Shown here: positions 1 through 7,244 of the stretch, one piece after another
Position numbering within the stretch: position 1 is the stretch's first letter
Layout of the letters: the number at the start of each line of letters is the position of its first letter
Origin: Zymomonas sp.
Lineage (GTDB): Bacteria > Pseudomonadota > Alphaproteobacteria > Sphingomonadales > Sphingomonadaceae
Length of the DNA: 20,612 nt
Direction: 5' to 3'
Assembly: GCA_027489105.1 (NCBI GenBank)
Contig: JAIYAJ010000222.1
Coordinates: forward strand, 1-20,612
The notes under the pieces: generated by a model
Databases searched by the model: none
What the model was told of the DNA's origin: nothing
What the model saw: the letters and a program-made list of their open reading frames with translations, nothing else
Translations under genes and position numbers: made by a program

Positions 1-925
1 CCAGCCGCACGTCGAGCCGGGTGTAAACGCGGATGCTGCGTGCGGGCAGGGCTTCGCCGAAGTGCATGTCGTCAAGAATGCGGCGCGCGGGCTGATCGCG
101 ATACTCGCTGCTTTCGGAAGCGATTGCTGTCAGCAGAACCGGGGGGCTGTCCCCCATGGGCCAGGCGCCGCCCAGCGTCACAAAAGACGGGGGCCGGGTG
201 AATTGATCATAGAGCCACTCGGTAAAGGGCGAGATCGGACGCAAGTCTGCTGCCATTTCCGCAATCGACATTTGCATTTGACGATAAGCTGGCTGCGGCA
301 CTTGCCACAGGGGGATCGCGCTGGCTTCGATAACCGCGCGTGCCGCCGCGAGATCGGTGGCAAGATTATACTCCCACCCCCCGTCGGGGTACGCTCCGCC
401 GCCGATCCAGATCAGCGTCATCCTGCCTGCAATGTCGGGAGCGTGGTGCAACGCTTCGGCTACATTTGTAAGCGGCCCGCCGCAGCACAGGAAGAGCGGC
501 AGGCCATGGCTGCGGCGGGCTTCGGCGATGATGGCACTTGCCGCCGGTGATGGTGTGTCGCCTGCCAGGCCCGGCCTCTCCAAGCCGGTTGCAACCGGCA
601 CCGGCGTGCTGTGGCAAAGCCGCAGCATCATTTCGCGCGCCAACTCGCTCCCCCGCTCTGCCGTTTTGCCCTTGGCAACGCCCGAGGGCGTCAGTTTCGG
701 GTCGAGGAACGAGGACGTGATGAGCACGGTTTCGGTGGTGGGCGACAGCAATTGATGCGCCAGCGCCAGCAGCCCGTCGGGATCGCCCGCGAAATCATTG
801 TCCACGATCACCCGCGCCGATGGGCGCTGTGGGATGCTCGACGCGGCCTCAGCCTGCCGGGGCAGCAACTGAGCCAGACCGGCGGCGGCAAAGCCGGTCA
901 ACATCGATCGACGGTCGAATGTCAT
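1..925 (-). CDS. Secreted nucleoside-hydrolase-like protein (partial, C-terminus off the left edge)
   Basis: The frame starts at an ATG at 925 and stays open to the left edge, giving 308 residues without a stop. The N-terminus carries a Tat-like signal (DRRSMLTGF, residues 4-12) followed by an Ala/Leu-rich stretch to about residue 28, so export is likely. Residues 39-51 read VIVDNDFAGDPDG, a variant of the N-terminal Asp cluster (DxDxxxDD) that binds calcium in inosine-uridine-preferring nucleoside hydrolases. Known members of that family hydrolyse N-ribosyl bonds. The visible length is close to the usual 310-350 residues, so little should be missing. It is the third gene of a minus-strand set after the thioredoxin-like and unknown genes, 76 bp downstream of the latter. 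The substrate is unknown. In this glycoside-related neighbourhood a non-nucleoside glycoside is possible, but that is only inference. Confidence 0.82.
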   Translation of the reverse strand, partial: MTFDRRSMLTGFAAAGLAQLLPRQAEAASSIPQRPSARVIVDNDFAGDPDGLLALAHQLLSPTTETVLITSSFLDPKLTPSGVAKGKTAERGSELAREMMLRLCHSTPVPVATGLERPGLAGDTPSPAASAIIAEARRSHGLPLFLCCGGPLTNVAEALHHAPDIAGRMTLIWIGGGAYPDGGWEYNLATDLAAARAVIEASAIPLWQVPQPAYRQMQMSIAEMAADLRPISPFTEWLYDQFTRPPSFVTLGGAWPMGDSPPVLLTAIASESSEYRDQPARRILDDMHFGEALPARSIRVYTRLDVRL

Positions 926-1001
926 GCGTCAGATATCCAGCCAGCGATGATGGCGCGGACCCAAGCCGGCTCGCCGCTCTGCTTGATGCAGGTGTGATCA
1001 A

Positions 1002-1574
1002 TCATTGTGCCGCCTTCCTCATCGCCTGAGTCGCAGATGCCGGGCAGGCGACGAAATCCGCGCCCGCACCGTAGAAGCGGACGGCGGCATCCGCATGGTC
1101 AGGGGCCGAGACCATCACGCATAACTGCACGCCGAAGCGCAGCGGCAAGGGCGCGGGCAGCGGCAAGGTGCTGAGCTGGCGGTTGGTTTCCGGGCAATAG
1201 GGACGGAATTCGGGGCTCGGCTCAAACGGCACGGGCATGGCCGCAGGGCTCTGCATCCGGGCGGTCAGCTCGATCCGGTCCATCCCGCCGTGCTGCACCG
1301 TGACCCAGCGGATCGCCGCGCCCTCCAGTGTCTCCCACAGCAGGCTCACCGAGGCGAGGGCGAGCGGCCGACCATCTAGTTCCACCGGCGTGGGAAAAGG
1401 CCAGTGGAACCACACCGTCTTGCCCGCCTTGATGGTGAAAGTGGTGAAGAACCCGCGATAGAACCCGCGTCCCTCCGACCAGTCGGCCCCGTCGACGATG
1501 CCGAGGAATTCCGGTCCGCATTCCTGCGCCACGACGGCGGCAGCGGGCACCCAGTGGCGCGCGAGGATGGTCAC
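1002..1574 (-). CDS. Small protein of unknown function, possibly DUF6623-like
   Basis: This is a 190-residue protein with a GTG start at 1574, only 4 bp after the stop of the thioredoxin-like gene, so translation is probably coupled. I do not recognise it firmly. The segment around residues 45-65 (FTIKAGKTVWFHWPFPTPVE) resembles the WFHFxIPTPV signature that I remember from DUF6623 proteins, which have no known function. The composition suggests a beta-rich soluble fold. There is no clear signal peptide, although residues 8-16 are hydrophobic. The C-terminal third contains several cysteines (CPET, QLCVMV, ACPA). Its place between a redox protein and an exported hydrolase gives no firm clue to its role. 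Confidence is high that it is a real gene, because of spacing and codon use, and low for any family assignment. Confidence 0.72.
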   Translation of the reverse strand: MTILARHWVPAAAVVAQECGPEFLGIVDGADWSEGRGFYRGFFTTFTIKAGKTVWFHWPFPTPVELDGRPLALASVSLLWETLEGAAIRWVTVQHGGMDRIELTARMQSPAAMPVPFEPSPEFRPYCPETNRQLSTLPLPAPLPLRFGVQLCVMVSAPDHADAAVRFYGAGADFVACPASATQAMRKAAQ

Positions 1575-1578
1575 AGGC

Positions 1579-2187
1579 TCAGCCCCATGACGGGTCCTTC
1601 CCCGGCCGCCACTTGATAGAGCAGCCAGCGCTGGGGACTTGCGGCTGGGGTGCCGGAGCGCCTGTCAGCAGCGCGTCGGCGGCGCGGCGCATGTCCTCGC
1701 CCGTCACCGGCACATCGGTGCGCTGCGGCGGTGCCCCCGGCACCGGGGGGTGCGGCAGGCGCGGGCGGCTGGCGCAGAACTGGCCGGTGTAGAACAGCCT
1801 GCGATCGGGACCGTAGAGGAAAAAATCGGGGGTGCAGATTGCGTTATAGGCCAGCGCCACGTCCTGGCTTTCATCATGCAGATAGGGGAAGGGCAGGTCG
1901 TGCGCCCTCGCGAACTGCTGCATGTGCGGATAATCGTCTTCCGGAAATTCCTCGGGCGAGTTGGAGGAGATCGCGACCACCTGCACTCCCTTGGGGGCAT
2001 ATTCACGCGCGAACTCGATCAGCCCGCCCAGCATGTGCAGCACCACCGGGCAATGGTTGCAGATGAAGGTGACTAGCAGCGCGGGAGCATCGAACTCGCC
2101 CATTGTTCGGACGCGCCCATCGGTATCGGGCAGCGCAAACGGGGGAGCCTGTCGGCCGTAATCGAGCTGGCGCGACCATTTGAGCAT
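1579..2187 (-). CDS. Thioredoxin-like / AhpC-TSA family protein
   Basis: This 202-residue protein has a thioredoxin fold of the redoxin (AhpC/TSA) type. The sequence FICNHCPVV at residues 41-49 supplies the CxxC pair (C43, C46) typical of the subgroup that has FxCNHCPYV. CTPDFF at 118-123 supplies the conserved cis-proline. The C-terminal CSIKWRPG is also characteristic of this subgroup. Members are probably cytoplasmic thiol oxidoreductases, but their partners are not established. From memory, relatives run SRPGxxxPVTG, whereas here about a dozen Pro-rich residues (142-159) are inserted in that loop. The start at 2187 is preceded by GGAG within ggagtggagagacg. It is the first gene of the minus-strand operon and is divergent from the Tat/GMC dehydrogenase genes, with which it shares the intergenic promoter. 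Confidence 0.88.
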   Translation of the reverse strand: MLKWSRQLDYGRQAPPFALPDTDGRVRTMGEFDAPALLVTFICNHCPVVLHMLGGLIEFAREYAPKGVQVVAISSNSPEEFPEDDYPHMQQFARAHDLPFPYLHDESQDVALAYNAICTPDFFLYGPDRRLFYTGQFCASRPRLPHPPVPGAPPQRTDVPVTGEDMRRAADALLTGAPAPQPQVPSAGCSIKWRPGKDPSWG

Positions 2188-2283
2188 CGTCTCTCCACTC
2201 CTTTATAAATAGAATTTGTATTCTTATATGTGGCTTTATAGAGTGGGACAAGCATAAGACGCGGCACGGAGAGGGCTGAGACG
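2188..2283. promoter_or_regulatory. Divergent promoter region with inverted-repeat operator candidate
   Basis: These 96 bp separate the thioredoxin-like gene from the Tat/GMC dehydrogenase genes and are far more AT-rich than their surroundings. At 2211-2224 there is a perfect inverted repeat AGAAT-N4-ATTCT. The ten bases AAATAGAATT (2207-2216) and the ATTC that follows 3 nt later recur in the same arrangement upstream of the TetR gene (7187-7202). TATAGA at 2237-2242 could be a plus-strand -10 box, but no matching -35 is clear. Ribosome binding sites are GGAG before 2187 and GGAGAGGG before 2284. The operator role is inferred; TAGAAT could instead be a -10 element. Confidence 0.5.
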
Positions 2284-2916
2284 ATGGATGAGCAGCAGCC
2301 GGGGGGCTGGAATCGCAGGACATTTCTGGGCGCGGCGGCGATACTCGCGGCGGTCGTCGACCTTCCGGTGGCCGCGATCCGTCTAGACCTTCTTGATGCC
2401 GGCGAAGCGCCGAGCGAACGCCGGCGCGACCTGATGCGCATCGTCAGCCAGATCGTTATCCCCCGGACCGATACGCCGGGCGCAGGCGACGTCGGTACAG
2501 GCGATTTCGTGCTGCTCGGTCTCGCGCACGGGCTCGAAAAGTCTCGCGCGCGCCTGCCGAAGGAAGCGCCTGAAGCGCTGATCCGCTATGCGCGCAAGGA
2601 CGGCTCATTCGATCAGGCCGCCTGGCTCGAGGCTGAACTCGATGCCCGCTCCAGAGGCGATTTCTTGAGGGCCGCCCCCGATACCCAGGCGAAGCTGCTC
2701 GCCGCACTCGATGCCGAAGCCTATGCTCAAGGCGTACGCGAACATCCGTGGCGTACGGTCAAAGCGCTGATCCTCACCGGCTATTATACCAGCGAGCCGG
2801 GCGGTTCCCAGGAGCTGCAGTTTGAACTGGTGCCCGGCACCTATGTCCCCGACATCCCCGTTACGAAGCAAACCCGCGCTTTCTCGAGCGACTGGACTGC
2901 GGTGGATTTCGGCTGA
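2284..2916 (+). CDS. Tat-signal small subunit, gluconate 2-dehydrogenase subunit 3 family
   Basis: This 210-residue protein begins with a twin-arginine signal (NRRTFLGAAAILAAV, residues 10-24). It continues as the helical domain seen in gluconate 2-dehydrogenase subunit 3 (DLMRIVSQIVIPRTDTPGA near residues 49-67), a common start of this family. These small subunits accompany GMC flavoprotein dehydrogenases. The large subunit lacks its own signal and is thought to be carried through the Tat system with the small one. The GMC gene follows after 18 bp, matching that arrangement. Comparable pairs occur in glucoside 3-dehydrogenases and in the Caulobacter lacABC system. A cytochrome c partner, usual for electron transfer, is not visible in this window. 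The start is set by the GGAGAGGG motif upstream and by the signal peptide. Confidence 0.88.
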   Translation: MDEQQPGGWNRRTFLGAAAILAAVVDLPVAAIRLDLLDAGEAPSERRRDLMRIVSQIVIPRTDTPGAGDVGTGDFVLLGLAHGLEKSRARLPKEAPEALIRYARKDGSFDQAAWLEAELDARSRGDFLRAAPDTQAKLLAALDAEAYAQGVREHPWRTVKALILTGYYTSEPGGSQELQFELVPGTYVPDIPVTKQTRAFSSDWTAVDFG

Positions 2917-2934
2917 GGCGGGAGGGCAAAGACC

Positions 2935-4614
2935 ATGGATTTCGACGCAATTGTCGTGGGTTCGGGCATTACCGGGGGGCTGGCCGCGAAGGAGTTGACC
3001 GAAGCGGGCCTCAAGGTGCTGATGATCGAGCGCGGGCGCAATATCCGCCATCAGCTGGACTATGAAACCGAGATGAAGACCCCGTGGGAGATGCCCTTTC
3101 GCGGTGCGGGCGATCAGGCGATGTATGCGCGCGAGCACCCGGTGCAGATGCTCAACCGCCACTTCAACGAATACACCCAGGGCCACTTCGTCAACGATGC
3201 GCAGAACCCCTATGCGACCGCCGAGGGAGCGGATTTCAAATGGTTTCGCTCGTACCAGCTCGGCGGTCGCTCGCTGACCTGGGGGCGGCAGGCCTATCGC
3301 TGGTCCGATTATGATTTCGAGGCGAACAAGCGCGACGGGCATGGTACCGACTGGCCGATCCGCTATGCCGATCTCGCGCCCTGGTACGACAAGGTGGAGG
3401 AATTTATCGGTGTTTCGGGGGCGGCGGAGGGGCTGAAACAGCTACCCGATGGCCGTTTCCAGCCGCCGATGGCGCTCAATCCGGTCGAACAGCATGTGCG
3501 TGCAGTGCTGAAGGCCAATTGGCCCGATCGCTGTCTGACAATCGGTCGCACCGCCAACCTCACGGAGGCCAAGGGCGAGCGCGGGACGTGCCAGAATCGT
3601 TCGATCTGTGCGCGCGGCTGTTCGTTCGGGGCCTATTTCTCCACCCAGTCGAGCACCCTGCCCGCCGCGATGGCGACAGGGCGGCTCACCCTCATCACCG
3701 ATGGGGTCGTCGAAAAGCTCGATTTCGATTCCGCCACCCGCCGCATCACCGGTGTCCGCTATCTCGACCGCAATACCAAGGAACGCAAGACTGCGACGGC
3801 GCGCATGGTGTTCCTCAATGCCGGCGCGTTCAACTCGGTCCACGTGCTGCTTAATTCGGCCAGCGAGGCGATGCCGAACGGGCTAGCCAACTCCAGCGGC
3901 GTGCTCGGCACCCATATCATGGATCATGCCAATACCCTGTCGGCGATCGCGCTGATGCCGGGCTTCGAGGATCGCACCAGCACAGGCAACCGCCCCACCG
4001 GCGTCATCGTCGCGCGCTATCGCAACATGGACGAGATAGACGGCGAGGGGCACACGCGCGGCTATTCGTTCCAGGGCGGCGCATTGCAGAGCACCTGGAC
4101 GGCGGGCAAGCGCGATCCGGGGATTGGCGCCGGGCTGAAGGAAAGGCTGCAGAAGCCCGGCATGTGGCGGATGGTACTGGTCGGCTTTGCCGACTGCGTC
4201 CCGCGCGCCAGCAACCGACTGACGCTCGATCACAAGGCGGTCGATGCAGATGGCATTCCGCAGCTCAGCATCGCCTTTGCGTTCGGCAAGGAAGAACGCG
4301 CGGCGCTGGCACAGGCCAAGGCCGATGCGGGCGAGATGCTCACCAAGGCAGGCGGTCAGGTGATCATGGGCTTTGACCAGCCCGGTGCCGGCGGCACCGC
4401 GATCCACGAAATGGGCGGCGCACGCATGGGCCACGACCCGGCAACATCGGTGCTGAACAAGTGGAGCCAGGCGCATGACATCGCCAATCTGTTCGTCACC
4501 GATGGTGCGCAGATGAGCTCGTCCGCCTGCCAGAACCCCTCGCTCACCTATATGGCGCTGACCGCGCGGGCCTGCGATGCTGCGGCGTCGATGCTGCGCG
4601 AGGGCCAGCTCTGA
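2935..4614 (+). CDS. GMC-family FAD-dependent sugar/glycoside dehydrogenase, large subunit
   Basis: This 559-residue GMC oxidoreductase has an N-terminal FAD-binding Rossmann motif (VVGSGITGG, residues 7-15) and the acidic end of strand two (ERGR near 32-35). The C-terminal active site shows HEMGGARMG (H491) and CQNPSLTYM (N534). The 43-residue spacing between this His and Asn is close to that in pyranose 2-oxidase, so the protein fits the pyranose-oxidase-like branch rather than the alcohol-oxidase branch. That branch includes enzymes oxidising the C2 or C3 hydroxyl of sugars, among them FAD-dependent C-glycoside 3-oxidases (CarA type). There is no signal peptide, consistent with Tat co-export with the preceding subunit. 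The MFS gene begins 2 nt after its stop. Proposed role (inference): oxidation of a glycoside to the 3-oxo form needed by the lyase encoded at 15809-17220. Confidence 0.88.
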   Translation: MDFDAIVVGSGITGGLAAKELTEAGLKVLMIERGRNIRHQLDYETEMKTPWEMPFRGAGDQAMYAREHPVQMLNRHFNEYTQGHFVNDAQNPYATAEGADFKWFRSYQLGGRSLTWGRQAYRWSDYDFEANKRDGHGTDWPIRYADLAPWYDKVEEFIGVSGAAEGLKQLPDGRFQPPMALNPVEQHVRAVLKANWPDRCLTIGRTANLTEAKGERGTCQNRSICARGCSFGAYFSTQSSTLPAAMATGRLTLITDGVVEKLDFDSATRRITGVRYLDRNTKERKTATARMVFLNAGAFNSVHVLLNSASEAMPNGLANSSGVLGTHIMDHANTLSAIALMPGFEDRTSTGNRPTGVIVARYRNMDEIDGEGHTRGYSFQGGALQSTWTAGKRDPGIGAGLKERLQKPGMWRMVLVGFADCVPRASNRLTLDHKAVDADGIPQLSIAFAFGKEERAALAQAKADAGEMLTKAGGQVIMGFDQPGAGGTAIHEMGGARMGHDPATSVLNKWSQAHDIANLFVTDGAQMSSSACQNPSLTYMALTARACDAAASMLREGQL

Positions 4615-4616
4615 TC

Positions 4617-6044
4617 GTGAGCACCCCGCCTCCGGCCCTGACACCGCGACAGCAGAATCTGGCGCTGATGACGCTGATCGTGGCTGTGGTCCTCGAGATC
4701 GTCGATCTGACGATCGTCAACACTGCGCTGCCTGCGATCACGGCCGGTCTATCGGCCTCGGCCGAGGCGGTGCAGTGGACCGTGGCGGGCTATGCGCTGA
4801 GCTTTGCGCTGCTGCTGATGGCGGGCGGCCGGCTGGGCGATGCGCTGGGCTATCGTAGGGTTTTCCTGCTGGGCGTCACGTGCTTCACGATCGCCTCGGT
4901 CGCCTGTGGCCTCGCCCAGACGCCCGAGCAACTGGTGCTGGCGCGGCTGACGCAGGGTGCGGCGGGGGCGATCATGTCGCCGCAGGCGCTGGCGCTGATG
5001 CAGGTGCTGTTCACCCCGCTGGAGCGCGTATCCAAGCTGGCGCTGTTCGGTCTGGTGGGCGGGCTCGCCGCAATTGCCGGGCCGGTTCTGGGCGGGATGT
5101 TGATCGAACTTGACCTGTTCGGACTCGGGTGGCGGCTGATCTTCCTCATCAACCTGCCGATCGGGCTGTTTGCGCTGGCGTCGGGCTGGCTGTTCCTGCC
5201 CGACCGCAAGTCGGCGCATGGTAGCGGCTTCGATGGGACGGGGATCATGCTGTTCGGGCTCGCAGTGCTGTGCCTGTTGTGGCCGCTGACCCGGGTTGAG
5301 GGCGGCTGGAGCTTTGCAGAGCCTCTGGTGCTGGCGCTGGCCGGGCCGCTCGCCTTCCTGACCTGGCGTCATGCCAGCCTCCGGGTGCGTAGCGCTCGCG
5401 CGGCGGTGTTCGATCCTTCGCTGCTGACGATCCGTCCGTTCCGGCTGGGGCTGGGCATCTCCATCGCCTTTGCCGCCGCCAATGCCGGCTTTCTGCTGAT
5501 TTTCGCGTTCGCCCTGCAAAGCGAGCGCGGCGAGAGTGCGCTGACTACCGGACTGCTGCATATGCCGTTCGGGCTAGGCGCGATGATCGGCATTGCGGTG
5601 CTCGGGCGCAATTTCCTTCCGCGCTTCGGCAAGTGGGTGTTGGTCGCGGGCGGGGCAGCGATGCTGGTTTCGGTGCTGACGATCCTCGCCGGGATCGGGC
5701 TGTGGCAACTGCCTTGGACCGTGCTGGTGCTGCCGCTGGTGCTGGCGGGGCTGGGAATGGGGTCGCTGTCAGGCTGCATCGCTCCGGTGACCTTGGCGCA
5801 GGTCGACAAGGATCATGCGGGCGCCGCCAGCGGGATGCTCAAGACTTCGCAGCAGATCGGCGGCGCGCTCGGAATCGCGCTCAACGGGAGCGTCTATTTC
5901 GCGCTGTCGGGCAAGGGTTTGATCTTGCCCTCGCTGGCGGCGGGGTGTGTGATCGCCGTGGTGCTGGCGATCACTGCCGGGCTCGCGCTGCGCCTGCCGG
6001 GAGTGATTTTCCACCCCGAACCCGCCCGGAGCGACGCCGCCTAG
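4617..6044 (+). CDS. MFS transporter, DHA2 (14-helix, EmrB/QacA-like) family
   Basis: This 475-residue, very hydrophobic protein has a GTG start at 4617, 2 nt after the dehydrogenase stop, implying translational coupling. The first transmembrane segment carries VDLTIVNTALPAI, the DHA2 signature (motif D1). The loop after helix 2 has GGRLGDALGYRRVF (motif A). GPVLGG near residue 160 matches motif C, typical of drug:H+ antiporters. The length fits about 14 transmembrane segments. Family members usually export drugs or metabolites, but the direction cannot be read from sequence. Its position in the dehydrogenase operon suggests that it handles the oxidised glycoside, the aglycone or a toxic intermediate (inference). 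The stop codon lies inside the left arm of a palindrome at 6041-6075. Confidence 0.9.
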   Translation: MSTPPPALTPRQQNLALMTLIVAVVLEIVDLTIVNTALPAITAGLSASAEAVQWTVAGYALSFALLLMAGGRLGDALGYRRVFLLGVTCFTIASVACGLAQTPEQLVLARLTQGAAGAIMSPQALALMQVLFTPLERVSKLALFGLVGGLAAIAGPVLGGMLIELDLFGLGWRLIFLINLPIGLFALASGWLFLPDRKSAHGSGFDGTGIMLFGLAVLCLLWPLTRVEGGWSFAEPLVLALAGPLAFLTWRHASLRVRSARAAVFDPSLLTIRPFRLGLGISIAFAAANAGFLLIFAFALQSERGESALTTGLLHMPFGLGAMIGIAVLGRNFLPRFGKWVLVAGGAAMLVSVLTILAGIGLWQLPWTVLVLPLVLAGLGMGSLSGCIAPVTLAQVDKDHAGAASGMLKTSQQIGGALGIALNGSVYFALSGKGLILPSLAAGCVIAVVLAITAGLALRLPGVIFHPEPARSDAA

Positions 6045-6075
6045 AGTGCGTTCACGATGGGTGAACACACTCTAG
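6041..6075. terminator. Long inverted repeat overlapping the MFS stop codon, terminator candidate
   Basis: The arms CTAGAGTGCGTTCAC (6041-6055) and GTGAACACACTCTAG (6061-6075) are complementary over 15 bp with one mismatch and a 5-nt loop. The stop codon TAG of the MFS gene (6042-6044) is inside the left arm. The element lies between convergent genes, where a bidirectional terminator would be expected, but no clean T-run follows. It may equally be a dispersed palindromic repeat of the genus. Confidence 0.5.
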
Positions 6076-6087
6076 GCGTTTGATGCC

Positions 6088-6131
6088 GCATTTTCCGAAC
6101 CGTTGACCGAATCCGGTCAACTTGAGAATGC
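6088..6131. repeat. Nested palindrome between convergent genes
   Basis: An inner inverted repeat GTTGACC (6102-6108) / GGTCAAC (6115-6121) with a 6-nt loop is enclosed by outer arms GCATTTTC (6088-6095) / GAGAATGC (6124-6131) with one mismatch. Together with the 6041-6075 hairpin it makes about 90 bp of almost wholly palindromic DNA ending 36 bp before the stop of the esterase gene. It could act as the terminator for the minus-strand gene or be a REP-like extragenic repeat. Only one copy is present in this window. Confidence 0.45.
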
Positions 6132-6166
6132 TCTGGACACCGCGCTGTGCCGGGCCGCAGCTCTGG

Positions 6167-7090
6167 TCAGGGCTTTGGACCTGCCTGCGGCTCCAGCATG
6201 CCGATCACCCCCATCCAGCGGTGCAGCAATGTGATCCAGTCCTCACTGGCCTTGCCTTTGGTGCCCTGCGCCAGACCAAAGCCGTGGCCGCCATTGGCCA
6301 GCAGGTGAAATTCCAGCGCTGCGCCCGCCGCGCGATAGCTGTCGACCAGCGGCAGGCCCTTCTCGCGCTGCAGCAGGAAATCATCTGCGGCGATCGCTAC
6401 GAACATCGGTGGCGCTTTGGCGGGTACCGCCATCGCCGCCATGTTGGGATAGATCGGCGCGGCGAAGTTCGGCGCGTCGACTCCCCCATGCTCGACCACG
6501 CTGCGGGTCAGAAAGCCGCCTGCGGAAAATCCCATGAAGCCCACGCGCTCCGGATCGATGCCATAGGCTGCAGCATTCGCGCGCACGTGGCGTAGCGCCG
6601 CCAATCCATCCGCAAGCGCGGGCGGCGTAGTGTCGCCGGGCGGAGAGAAGCTCGCCTTGCCCCCGTTGCGCACGGCATTGTTCTCGTCGCGAAACTGGTT
6701 GTTGTCGCGCGGTGTGGGGAGAAGGCGATATTTCAGCACAAATGCGGCAATGCCGTTATTGGCCAGCCAGCGTGCCACCTGCCAGCCTTCATGATCAATC
6801 GCCAAGCCCAGGAAAGCGCCGCCCGGAGCGACGATCACCGCGGCCCCCGTCGAAGGTCCGGCGGGCAGCACCGGCACCAGCGTGGGCTTGTTGACATTGC
6901 GCACGCCGATCACGCCGCTCTGCGTCATCCATTGTTCATTGTCGGGTGTGTCGGCCGGCACCGTAGGCAGGAAAATCTCGCCCGGCTGACGTGGTTCTGC
7001 GATTTCGACATAGTCGGCGTAGAACTTTTGCGCCTGCACCGGGCAAGCGCAGATTGCAGCCAACGCGGCTGCCAGAATCATTCGTTTCAT
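6167..7090 (-). CDS. Secreted alpha/beta-hydrolase, esterase of the acetyl-xylan-esterase-like type
   Basis: This 307-residue protein has a clear Sec signal peptide (residues 1-20, ending PVQA before Q21). The mature part has the alpha/beta-hydrolase fold: an oxyanion-hole segment PGGAF (89-93), the nucleophile elbow GFSAGG with Ser189, an acidic residue at AADD (236/237) and His269 in GGHGFG, in the expected order. Such exported enzymes (BD-FAE / hormone-sensitive-lipase-like) commonly remove acetyl or other acyl groups from sugars or plant esters. It is divergent from the TetR gene and shares its promoter region. A role in deacylating an acylated glycoside before uptake fits the neighbourhood but is inferred. 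The ribosome binding site GGGAGAGG precedes the ATG at 7090. Confidence 0.87.
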   Translation of the reverse strand: MKRMILAAALAAICACPVQAQKFYADYVEIAEPRQPGEIFLPTVPADTPDNEQWMTQSGVIGVRNVNKPTLVPVLPAGPSTGAAVIVAPGGAFLGLAIDHEGWQVARWLANNGIAAFVLKYRLLPTPRDNNQFRDENNAVRNGGKASFSPPGDTTPPALADGLAALRHVRANAAAYGIDPERVGFMGFSAGGFLTRSVVEHGGVDAPNFAAPIYPNMAAMAVPAKAPPMFVAIAADDFLLQREKGLPLVDSYRAAGAALEFHLLANGGHGFGLAQGTKGKASEDWITLLHRWMGVIGMLEPQAGPKP

Positions 7091-7244
7091 CGCGTGTCCT
7101 CTCCCTTATCCTGTTTCGCCATCCTGCCCAGATCGTTCTGCAGTTGCGCCGCACTGGGCAATCTGAGCAATTGACGATGAAATAAAAATAGAATTATCAT
7201 TCCTTAAAATACAGATGCGTCAGATGCGCAAGGAGAGGTGCGCG
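7091..7244. promoter_or_regulatory. Divergent esterase/TetR promoter region with operator candidate at 7190-7203
   Basis: The esterase and the TetR gene are transcribed away from each other from this stretch. At 7190-7203 the sequence AGAAT-N4-ATTCC repeats, with one change, the perfect inverted repeat found at 2211-2224. The flanking bases (AAATAGAATT at 7187-7196) are identical to that site. TetR proteins typically bind such short inverted repeats in their own promoter. TAGAAT (7189-7194) could instead serve as a -10 box for the TetR gene. AGGAGAG at 7231-7237 is the ribosome binding site for the TetR start at 7245. Confidence 0.5.

Noticed and set aside
62..997. Several plus-strand frames of 60-162 codons in the first kilobase
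   Set aside because: They overlap the nucleoside-hydrolase-like gene, whose minus-strand translation has a Tat signal and the Asp motif. The plus-strand frames are short and mutually overlapping.
4749..5561. A 270-codon minus-strand frame over the MFS gene, very rich in Gln and Arg
   Set aside because: This is the typical antisense product of a Leu/Ala-rich membrane protein gene and has no start signals.
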